The notes under the pieces: generated by a model
The model's database searches: none
What the model was told of the DNA's origin: nothing
What the model saw: only the letters and a program-made list of their open reading frames with translations
Position numbers and translations under genes: made by a program
Part shown: positions 17,594 to 24,892 of the stretch, piece after piece
Layout: the number at the start of each line of letters is the position of its first letter
How positions within the stretch are numbered: position 1 is the first letter of the stretch
NCBI RefSeq assembly: GCF_006438875.1
Contig: NZ_RCZH01000019.1
Location: 62,001 to 126,000 of the forward strand
From: Flavobacterium pectinovorum
Lineage (GTDB): Bacteria > Bacteroidota > Bacteroidia > Flavobacteriales > Flavobacteriaceae
DNA length: 64,000 bases
Reading direction: 5' to 3'

Positions 17594-19162
17594 CTATTTT
17601 ATTTTATTCCAATCTTCGACACCTACTTTTACGGACCATTGCTGATGTAATTCAATCAGGGCTTGGAGCAGTTTTGGTTCTGATTTTGCCAGATTTTTTG
17701 TTTCTGTCCGGTCTGTAGCGAGATTGTACAATTCCCAAGGCTGATTGTTTTCGGCTACTGCTTTCCAATCGCCTTTTCGTATTGCTTTGCTGCCTTCATG
17801 TTCCCAAAACAAAGCTTCGTGTGCATCAGATTGTTGTCCTTCAAATTCCTTTTTTAAACTAATACCTTCTAAAGGAGTTAGCTTTTTTCCCTGAAAAGAA
17901 TCCGGATAGTGAAAACCGGCATACTCCAAAAGAGTTGGTAAAACATCAATTACATGACTTACTCTGTTGCTTTGTGTACCTGCTTTAATATGCTTTGGAT
18001 AATAAGCAATAAATGGAGAAGCAATTCCGCCTTCGTGAGTGTTCTTTTTGAATAATTGAAAAGGCGTGTTGCTCACATTTCCCCACGGACTTTCGTAACT
18101 GTCAATCGACGCAACGGAACCTGGAGTCCCATTTTTTTGTGTAACATAATTCCAGTTTTTCACATCATCGGCACTTCCTCCATTATCCGAAAGAAAAAGA
18201 ACGATCGTATTATCTTTTTCTCCCAAAGCCTTTACTTTCTGCAGGATTTCTCCAATTCCGGCATCCATTCGGTCAATCATGGCAGCATAAATTGCCATTC
18301 GGGTATCCCATTTGTCTTTTTCTTCGGCACTTAGTTTTTCCCAATCCGGTACTTTTTCAAAACGATTTGATAAGTCCCAGTTTTTATCAATGATGCCTAG
18401 TTCTTTTAATTTCTTAAAACGGCTTGCTCTCAATTTATCCCAGCCATCCAAATATTTGCCTTTGTATTTTACAATATCTTCGGGCAACGCCTGAATGGGC
18501 CAATGTGGAGCATTATAAGCAACATATAGAAAAAAGGGCTTTTGCTGATTTCGCTGTTTTTCTAAAGAACTAATGGCGAAATTGGTAATTTCCTGAGTCA
18601 GATAAGTCGAAGTATCCGTGCGAATAATTTCTTTATCTCCTTTCAAAAAAGTGATTTTTCTACCATCATTATACAAAGGATCTGAGTTGAAATAACTGCT
18701 TCCATTGTTTTGTAAAGTAAAAGAATCATCAAACCCTCGATTAACTGCCCAAGCTGAAGGTACTAAACCAACGTGCCATTTTCCCGAAACTATGGTATTG
18801 TATCCTGCCAGTTTGAGTGCTTGCCCAATAGTGATACAATGTTCGTTTAAATATCCCTGATACGCAGGAAATCCCTTGTCCTGAACCATATCACCAACAC
18901 CTGCCTGATGCGGATATAAACCCGTTAGCAAGGAAGCGCGTGAAGGACAGCAACGTCCGGCATTGTAAAACTGCTTGATAATAAGCCCGTTTTTAGCGAG
19001 CTTATTTAAGTTTGGGGTTTTAATTTCTGAGCCAAAAGCACCAATATCTGAGAAACCTAGATCATCCGCCAAAATGACGATGATGTTAGGTTGTCTTTTC
19101 TGTGCAGATAGCTGAAATTGTGCAACAACCAATAGGGCAATTATGAGCAGTTTTTTAATCAT
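17594..19162 (-). CDS. Type I sulfatase, exported
   Basis: 522 residues with signal peptide 1-20 (ending LSA). Metal ligands are D33-D34, and the modifiable cysteine is C71 in CCPSR, the first of two adjacent cysteines. The closest relative in the window is the cysE-linked sulfatase, judging from shared GSEIKTPNL and PAYQGYLN segments. It is 27 bp downstream of the SusD gene, so it belongs to the SusC-SusD operon. The product is probably the enzyme that desulfates what the SusCD pair binds or imports. Confidence 0.93.
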   Translation of the reverse strand: MIKKLLIIALLVVAQFQLSAQKRQPNIIVILADDLGFSDIGAFGSEIKTPNLNKLAKNGLIIKQFYNAGRCCPSRASLLTGLYPHQAGVGDMVQDKGFPAYQGYLNEHCITIGQALKLAGYNTIVSGKWHVGLVPSAWAVNRGFDDSFTLQNNGSSYFNSDPLYNDGRKITFLKGDKEIIRTDTSTYLTQEITNFAISSLEKQRNQQKPFFLYVAYNAPHWPIQALPEDIVKYKGKYLDGWDKLRASRFKKLKELGIIDKNWDLSNRFEKVPDWEKLSAEEKDKWDTRMAIYAAMIDRMDAGIGEILQKVKALGEKDNTIVLFLSDNGGSADDVKNWNYVTQKNGTPGSVASIDSYESPWGNVSNTPFQLFKKNTHEGGIASPFIAYYPKHIKAGTQSNRVSHVIDVLPTLLEYAGFHYPDSFQGKKLTPLEGISLKKEFEGQQSDAHEALFWEHEGSKAIRKGDWKAVAENNQPWELYNLATDRTETKNLAKSEPKLLQALIELHQQWSVKVGVEDWNKIK

Positions 19163-19189
19163 TTTATTTAGTCGTATGAAAGCTATTTA

Positions 19190-20662
19190 TTAATAGCCCG
19201 GGTTTTGTGGCAAACCTACAGGATCGATATTTCTTTCGCTTTGCGGAATTGGATATAGATTATTACGTGCTGAAACCGAGTTTTTAGCAGTTACTTTTTT
19301 TACTTCGGTAACCAGAGTTCCCCAGCGTACTAAGTCAAACCAGCGTTGTCCTTCCTGAACAAATTCTTTTTTGCGTTCTTCCTGAATTGCAGCTCTAAAT
19401 GTTACCTGATTTAATCCCGCTAAATCTATTGTTGGATCTGGCGTATTAATTGGTTTTGCAAAAGCTCTTCTTCTTATCTGATTAATCAATTCGTAAGCTT
19501 CCGGAGTTGGTGCGCCTTGTTCGTTAATCGCTTCCGCTAAAGACAATAAAATGTCGGCATAGCGAATAAGCGGGAAATTAATCGCTACGTTTCCTGGTGT
19601 TGCTAAATTGGTTAAATCCAAGTATTTTTTGAAAATCGGTTTTGGAAAAGTATAAATGTTTGCAGTTCCCGGAATTGGCAATGTCTTTGCATAGCTTACA
19701 TCTCTACGAACATCTCCTGCCGCATAAATATCATAAAACTGTGCTACATCAGATATAATATCTGCTGGTTCTGTTGCTGTAAATCCTGTGAATGATGTTG
19801 CTTGAAAATTATTTCCGCTTGATCCGTTTCCTGCCTGATTTTGTTCAAATTGAACAGAGAAAATATGTTCTTTTCCATTCTTTTTGGATTTAGTGAAGAT
19901 ATCCTGAAAATTTTCAAAAAGGGCATATCCATAACCTCCATTAATAACTTCTCTGGCTTTTAAGATCGCATTTGGATAATCTTTTCTTGTCAAATATACT
20001 TTTGTCAAAATCGCTTTTGCAGCTCCTGATGTTGCACGCCCCGCATCACTTGCAGGATAAGTTGCAGGTAAGTTTTCGGCAGCATTTAAGTCTGAAATGA
20101 TTTGTGTATAAACAGCATCAACAGTTTCTCTTCTCGATTTCAGGCTTTCTAATTGAATAGAAGTTGGCTCGTGTAAAACGATTGGAACTCCTCCCCAAAT
20201 ACGAACTGCCTGAAAGTATAATAAACCTCTAAGGAATTTGGCTTCATTGATTAATCTGGTTTTAATAACTTCGTTTCCAACTACTTTTGGAATATTGTCT
20301 ATAGAAACATTTGCTCTGTTAATTCCAGCGTAAATTTGGCGCCAAGCTACCTGAACACGATCGTTTGTTGCATCGTGGGTCAAACTGCTCATTGCTCGTA
20401 CCTGAGGATTTGTTGCAGAAACTCCTGCTGCAGCATAATCGGATCCCATATCTGTAAGGAAATATAAATTTCTTCCAAATAAACTTTGTTCTCCCGGATC
20501 TAAACTCAAAGAGGCATATGCAGCATTTATACTCGCAATAGCGTCATCTTGTGTGTTGAAGAATTTGTCTTCGGTTACAAAAGAGGTAGGCGTTACCTCT
20601 AAATCTGCGCACGACGAAAATAAACCGGCGCTTAGTAGTATTGTTATGATAATCTTTTTCAT
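19190..20662 (-). CDS. SusD/RagB-family outer-membrane lipoprotein
   Basis: The surface binding partner of the SusC-type transporter. 490 residues; the lipobox LFSSC puts the lipid on C18. Helical TPR-like segments and the C-terminal SusD motif with QRWFDLVRWG and LYPIPQSERN are typical. It lies 17 bp downstream of the SusC gene. No glycan-degrading enzymes are nearby, only sulfatases, so the ligand is more likely a sulfated compound taken for its sulfur; this is an inference. Confidence 0.93.
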   Translation of the reverse strand: MKKIIITILLSAGLFSSCADLEVTPTSFVTEDKFFNTQDDAIASINAAYASLSLDPGEQSLFGRNLYFLTDMGSDYAAAGVSATNPQVRAMSSLTHDATNDRVQVAWRQIYAGINRANVSIDNIPKVVGNEVIKTRLINEAKFLRGLLYFQAVRIWGGVPIVLHEPTSIQLESLKSRRETVDAVYTQIISDLNAAENLPATYPASDAGRATSGAAKAILTKVYLTRKDYPNAILKAREVINGGYGYALFENFQDIFTKSKKNGKEHIFSVQFEQNQAGNGSSGNNFQATSFTGFTATEPADIISDVAQFYDIYAAGDVRRDVSYAKTLPIPGTANIYTFPKPIFKKYLDLTNLATPGNVAINFPLIRYADILLSLAEAINEQGAPTPEAYELINQIRRRAFAKPINTPDPTIDLAGLNQVTFRAAIQEERKKEFVQEGQRWFDLVRWGTLVTEVKKVTAKNSVSARNNLYPIPQSERNIDPVGLPQNPGY

Positions 20663-20679
20663 CTGTGTATATTTTTTAC

Positions 20680-23600
20680 TTAGAAAGTTACGTTGACTCC
20701 TGAAATGAATGTTTTGGAGTTTGGATAAGAACCAAAATCAATTCCGGGATATAAATTATTTTGTTCATAAGAACTTACCTCCGGATCATAACCGGTGTAT
20801 TTTGTCCATGTAATTAAGTTTTCGGCAGATACATAAAACTTGATGCTTTTTGTCCCCAGTCTTTGAGAAAGGCTTTTAGGTAATGTATATCCTAAAGTGA
20901 TCAATTTTAATCTTAAAAAAGAAGCATCTTCTACGTAACGCTCTGAAACAATTCCAAGAGGAGAACTTGTTGCTCGCGGAACATCTGTATTTGTATTTGT
21001 TGGTTTCCAACGGTCGTCAAGCGTAACATTAGCATTGGTTCCAAGGGTAGAAATTTCTAATTGTTGATTTAATGCATTAAACACTTTTCCGCCATAAGAT
21101 CCTTGGAAAGAGAAATTAAGATCAAAATCATGATAAGAAATCGTGTTGCTGAAACTTCCCACGAATTTTGGCTGGGAGGTTCCAAGATTTCCTTTGTCGA
21201 GAGCTGTAATTACGCCATCTCCGTTAGTATCAACATATTTTCTGTCACCAACTTTAGTATTGGCAAGGCTGTTTATTTTTGGCTGAGTATTAACTTCTTC
21301 CTGAGTTTGGAAAATTCCGTTGGTTCTGTATCCCCAGAAAGTACCTAATGGCAGTCCTACTTTTACAATTACAGGTTGTTGTTGTAATAATGAACCGTTT
21401 GGAACTACGGGAAAAAATTGATTAACACCATTTCCTATAGAAACCACTTTGTTTTTGTTGGCAGAGAAAACAAAGTTCGAATTCCAGGAGAAATTCTCTG
21501 TTTTTATGTTTTCAGTAATCAAACCAATCTCGATACCTTTATTCTCAACACCTCCAATATTTTGAAGTACTGTCGCATATCCTGAAGTCAACGGAATAGG
21601 TACATTTATCAATAAATCGTTTGTTTTTTTGTAATAAACATCAAATACAAAATTGATTTTTCGATCTAATAATGATAAATCCAGACCTATATTGTATTGA
21701 TTTGTCTTTTCCCATTTCAAATCCGGATTTGCTAATCGGGTAGGAGCCAGACCTGTTTGCAAAGTACCGCCAAAAGCGTAGTTAACAGAACCCATTTGAG
21801 CCAGAGAAAGATAATTTCCAATTTCCTGATTTCCTGTCGTTCCCGCTGTAATTCTAAGTTTTGCTTCTGTAACACCTTTAATATGGTTTGCAAACTCTTC
21901 ATCGGTAATATTCCAGGAGAAACCTGCAGAAGGGAAATAACCCCAAAGTGATTCTGATCCAAATCTGGAAGAACCATCGGCACGTGCTGATACAGTAAAG
22001 TTGTATTTTCCTTTATAAGAATAATTGACTCTGGTTAGCCATGATTTTAAGACACTTTCGAATGCGTCACTATAAGGTTTTACAGGAACTCCATCTTGTA
22101 AGGCGTTGTAGGTATTTGTGTCATTTACAAAAGATTGTGCGCCTGCATTAACAACTTCACCTTGAGTGTATTGAAGTGTATAACCTCCTAATGCTGAGAA
22201 TTTATGATTTTCGCCAAAAGTAGTATTGTAATTCAACGTGTTTTCATTCAATACAGAACTTACTAATCGATCACCAACAGATCCTAAACCTTTAGTTCCG
22301 GCTCCTGTAGTAGTAGTTGATGGCGCATAATAATTTTGTTTGGTATTGATTACGTCGCCACTAACAGCAACTTTTGCAGTAAGTTTTTTAGTGATTTTGT
22401 ATTCGCCAAATAAACTGGTCAAAATTCTGTTGATTTTGGTTTCATTTGTTGTACTAACCAAATCATTAATTGGGTTAGGTATAATACCATTAGTCGCCGT
22501 AGCGTAAGGGTTATTGGTTAGATTATAACTTCCGTCAGGATTTTTAATAGGAACTACTGGTGGTTGATACAAAGCTACAACCAATGGATTTGGCTGTCTT
22601 CCTGCAGCTGCACCGCCATTTGTACCAATACCATTTGCAACTGAATTGCTGTAGTTTGCATTTACGCCAAATTTAAAATTCTGAGAATAGTTTCTTTCAT
22701 AATTAGCGCGAAGCGAAATTCTTTTGAAATCAGATGCAATTACAATTCCGTCTTGTTGAAAATAACCTGCCGAGATTGCGTAACGGGAGCGCTCGTCTCC
22801 ACCTGAAAATGATAACTGATGATTTTGAATTGGAGCTGCACTTCTAAAAACGGCATCTTGCCAGTCATAACTTCCTGAAGTTTTAAAAGCTTCTATTTGA
22901 GCAGGGGTAAAAGAGGGTGCCTGACCAATACTTGCCTGAACATCATTGCGCAAACTTGCCCATTGACTGGCATTCATTAAATGTAGTTTTTTTGAAACAT
23001 TCTGGAATCCAATATATCCTTGGTACGAAATGTTATCTTGTCCTTTTATTCCTTTTTTGGTAGTAATAATCACAACTCCATTGGCACCACGAGATCCGTA
23101 AATTGCTGTTGCCGATGCATCTTTCAAAACTTCGATAGATTCTATATCTCCGGGATTAATGGTAGACAAGACATTTACAGTTGCTCCGGCATTGGTAACA
23201 CCTGCAGTACTATTATTATTGTCATTATAAATCAGGATTCCATCTACTACATAAAGAGGTTCATTTCCTGCTGTGATTGAGTTTCCTCCTCTAATACGAA
23301 CACTTGAAGAAGCTCCGGGACGTCCAGAACTTTGTGTGACTACCACTCCTGGAATCGCACCGCGTAATAGATTATCTGCAGATGAGGTTACTTGAGATAA
23401 ATTAGCCTTTGGAACTGATGCAACAGAACCGGTAATGTCTTTTCTCTTTTGAGAACCATAACCTACAACTACTAATTCATCCAGTTCCTGACGTTCTTCT
23501 TTTAAATTTATAGTAACAGGATTTTTGTCTACAACTATTTCTGCTTTTTTGTATCCTATATAAGATACAATTAAAGTATAAGGTAATTTTTGACCTGTTT

Positions 23601-23811
23601 GAAAATAAAATTTTCCTTCAGCATCAGTTTGTACTCCATGAGTTGTACCCTTAATAACAACAGATGCTCCAATAATTGGTTGATTTGTAACATCATCAAC
23701 AACAGTTCCGTCAAGTTTAGATTGAATAAGCGGTGTGGTATTTTGGGCATTAATTCCTGCCGAAAATAACAGGACAAAAAGCAATGAGTATATGTTTAAT
23801 ATTTTTTTCAT
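20680..23811 (-). CDS. SusC/RagA-family TonB-dependent outer-membrane transporter
   Basis: 1043 residues: signal peptide (1-22), a carboxypeptidase-regulatory-like N-terminal domain (about 34-105), a plug domain starting near ELDELVVVGYG with LRGAIPGVVV and VRIRGGNS, and a beta-barrel to the C-terminal FISGVNVTF, ending in an aromatic residue as expected. With SusD it imports a ligand by TonB energy. It is the first gene of an operon with SusD and a sulfatase. Its leader, about 500 nt long, contains two cysteine-rich mini-ORFs and hairpins. Confidence 0.94.
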   Translation of the reverse strand: MKKILNIYSLLFVLLFSAGINAQNTTPLIQSKLDGTVVDDVTNQPIIGASVVIKGTTHGVQTDAEGKFYFQTGQKLPYTLIVSYIGYKKAEIVVDKNPVTINLKEERQELDELVVVGYGSQKRKDITGSVASVPKANLSQVTSSADNLLRGAIPGVVVTQSSGRPGASSSVRIRGGNSITAGNEPLYVVDGILIYNDNNNSTAGVTNAGATVNVLSTINPGDIESIEVLKDASATAIYGSRGANGVVIITTKKGIKGQDNISYQGYIGFQNVSKKLHLMNASQWASLRNDVQASIGQAPSFTPAQIEAFKTSGSYDWQDAVFRSAAPIQNHQLSFSGGDERSRYAISAGYFQQDGIVIASDFKRISLRANYERNYSQNFKFGVNANYSNSVANGIGTNGGAAAGRQPNPLVVALYQPPVVPIKNPDGSYNLTNNPYATATNGIIPNPINDLVSTTNETKINRILTSLFGEYKITKKLTAKVAVSGDVINTKQNYYAPSTTTTGAGTKGLGSVGDRLVSSVLNENTLNYNTTFGENHKFSALGGYTLQYTQGEVVNAGAQSFVNDTNTYNALQDGVPVKPYSDAFESVLKSWLTRVNYSYKGKYNFTVSARADGSSRFGSESLWGYFPSAGFSWNITDEEFANHIKGVTEAKLRITAGTTGNQEIGNYLSLAQMGSVNYAFGGTLQTGLAPTRLANPDLKWEKTNQYNIGLDLSLLDRKINFVFDVYYKKTNDLLINVPIPLTSGYATVLQNIGGVENKGIEIGLITENIKTENFSWNSNFVFSANKNKVVSIGNGVNQFFPVVPNGSLLQQQPVIVKVGLPLGTFWGYRTNGIFQTQEEVNTQPKINSLANTKVGDRKYVDTNGDGVITALDKGNLGTSQPKFVGSFSNTISYHDFDLNFSFQGSYGGKVFNALNQQLEISTLGTNANVTLDDRWKPTNTNTDVPRATSSPLGIVSERYVEDASFLRLKLITLGYTLPKSLSQRLGTKSIKFYVSAENLITWTKYTGYDPEVSSYEQNNLYPGIDFGSYPNSKTFISGVNVTF

Positions 23812-23913
23812 TTCTTTGTATTGGTTTTAAGTAATTAACAAGGCGCCCTGAAAGTTGAATTTTCAACTCTCTAATGGTGTTCTTGGTTTAGTGATAAATA
23901 TTCTTTAGGCCTC

Positions 23914-23946
23914 GCCATTTCTGTTGCCGCAGAAATGGCTTTTTTT
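23914..23946. promoter_or_regulatory. Perfect 10-bp hairpin beside the MKKMQSCCCK ORF
   Basis: The stem GCCATTTCTG / CAGAAATGGC has a 6-nt loop. On the SusC transcript it starts 5 nt after the leader ORF stop and is not followed by a U-tract. On the plus strand seven T follow it (23940-23946), so it could end an antisense RNA. The loop and 3' arm can instead pair with the Cys codons of the leader ORF over 9 bp (one G-U). Confidence 0.7.
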
Positions 23947-23977
23947 ATTTACAGCAACAGCTTTGCATCTTTTTCAT
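23945..23977 (-). CDS. Cysteine leader peptide MKKMQSCCCK
   Basis: A 33-nt ORF, ATG AAA AAG ATG CAA AGC TGT TGC TGT AAA TAA, with three Cys codons in a row. It lies 133 nt before the SusC start and just before a perfect hairpin. The codons CUGUUGCUG are complementary to CGGCAACAG in that hairpin, so a ribosome paused here would choose between two RNA folds. Three consecutive Cys codons in a ten-residue peptide are very unlikely by chance. Regulation by cysteine supply is inference. Confidence 0.75.
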   Translation of the reverse strand: MKKMQSCCCK

Positions 23978-24170
23978 TTTAGTTTAGTTTTAGTTATTAG
24001 TCTTTTTTTAATTTATAGGTATAGTTTCAAGTATCTTTTTAATACAGATGATTGCATTAAACAGACTTTTGTTATTTTCAGTAATAGGGTATTTTGATCT
24101 ATAAGAGATTCGATTTTTAAATCTGATTTGTAAAAAAGGAAATCAGATGACGAATAAATTGTGGTGGGAA

Positions 24171-24188
24171 TTAGCAACAGAAACACAT
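24171..24188 (-). CDS. Cysteine leader peptide MCFCC
   Basis: An 18-nt ORF, ATG TGT TTC TGT TGC TAA, with three cysteines out of five residues. It is the counterpart of MSICC at 3788 in the same position of the duplicated leader. Codons 2 and 3 changed between copies, one to another Cys codon, while the final Cys-Cys-stop is unchanged. A longer overlapping frame at 24013-24195 (60 residues) also exists, but I consider it chance because the copy near 3800 lacks its start codon and sequence. Confidence 0.72.
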   Translation of the reverse strand: MCFCC

Positions 24189-24264
24189 ATAACATAAAGT
24201 GTTATAAGTATAGTTTTCAGGAAGAATGTTATACGATATGCTTGCGGTTGTTTTCAAAATTTAG
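24171..24264 (-). promoter_or_regulatory. Duplicated cysteine leader block, copy 2
   Basis: Ungapped homologue of 3788-3881. The hairpin at 24188-24206 keeps the stem TATAACA/TGTTATA but has loop CTTTA instead of CCTTT. Looser similarity continues downstream toward the two genes. Confidence 0.75.
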
Positions 24265-24291
24265 TTTTTTTGGTTTCAAATATTATTTTAA

Positions 24292-24310
24292 ACTCTACTA
24301 ATCCTATAGA
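24292..24310 (-). promoter_or_regulatory. 19-bp sulfur-locus motif, copy 4
   Basis: TCTATAGGATTAGTAGAGT on the minus strand, directly after the SusC promoter, in the same place as copy 1. Confidence 0.6.
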
Positions 24311-24341
24311 CAAAGTTAATTTTAATATAATAAAATCCAAA
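24311..24341 (-). promoter_or_regulatory. Promoter of SusC-SusD-sulfatase operon
   Basis: TTTG (24341-24338), 19-bp spacer and TAACTTTG (24318-24311) on the minus strand. Predicted transcription start near 24307. Confidence 0.72.
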
Positions 24342-24789
24342 AATTTCAGAAGTTTTTTTTAATAATGATGAATTCTATCTTCAAAATATGTGATTTTTTA
24401 GTATTTAAATAATTGATTTTCAGTTATTTGTGTTGGTTTTAAAAAACAATAAATATGTTAAAATAAAATAATCCAGAAGGCTTAAAATGTAGTATTTTAT
24501 ACTTAATTTTTCTCAATTTAATCCGCTACAGGCTTTTCACAAACAACCAAAAACGTCTAGTAAACACCATTTTGGAATTTAATCGAAGATTTTCGAACCT
24601 GAAAAAGATAATTTGAAAATTTATTGAATGTCATTAAGTTAAGCTTTTAAAAAATAAAATTATGGCAGATCAAATCCGTTTTTATCCGCGTTTTTACGAA
24701 GTAAATCTGTTTTATCCGCGTCAAAATTAGACGCTGAAATAGCAACAATGACCATTTTGCACAATTAAAGATAGATATGTCTTTTCGAC
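24342..24789. other. Intergenic gap between divergent SusC and narK1 operons
   Basis: No gene seen. It contains two copies of a TTTTATCCGCG word (about 24686 and 24711) of the type found in flavobacterial intergenic repeats. Confidence 0.5.
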
Positions 24790-24803
24790 ATGATATATAT
24801 CAT
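24790..24803 (+). promoter_or_regulatory. FNR/CRP-like box upstream of narK1
   Basis: ATGATATATATCAT, a palindrome of the TGAT-N4-ATCA type. Its centre lies 33 bp before the centre of the -7 element TATTTTTG (24826-24833), that is near -41, the class II activator position. The porin gene at 51745 has the same box at the same spacing. Confidence 0.7.
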
Positions 24804-24825
24804 TTTTTGTAAGAATTATAGACTT

Positions 24826-24833
24826 TATTTTTG
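24826..24833 (+). promoter_or_regulatory. -7 element of narK1 operon
   Basis: TATTTTTG fits TAnnTTTG. A TTTG at 24806-24809 lies 16 bp upstream, a short spacer consistent with an activator-dependent promoter. Confidence 0.55.
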
Positions 24834-24892
24834 CTTGTATAGTAATGAGAAAAGAATAACTCATTTTCAATTAAAGTAAACATTAGAGTTTT

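Noticed and set aside
24013-24195. 60-residue ORF in the SusC leader
   Set aside because: The homologous leader near 3800 has no matching start codon and a diverged frame. The conserved signals are the shorter Cys ORF and the hairpin, so this frame is probably chance.
23812-24310. SAM-I or cobalamin riboswitch in the SusC leader
   Set aside because: I looked for the known conserved cores and did not see them. The leader is better explained by the Cys mini-ORFs and hairpins.
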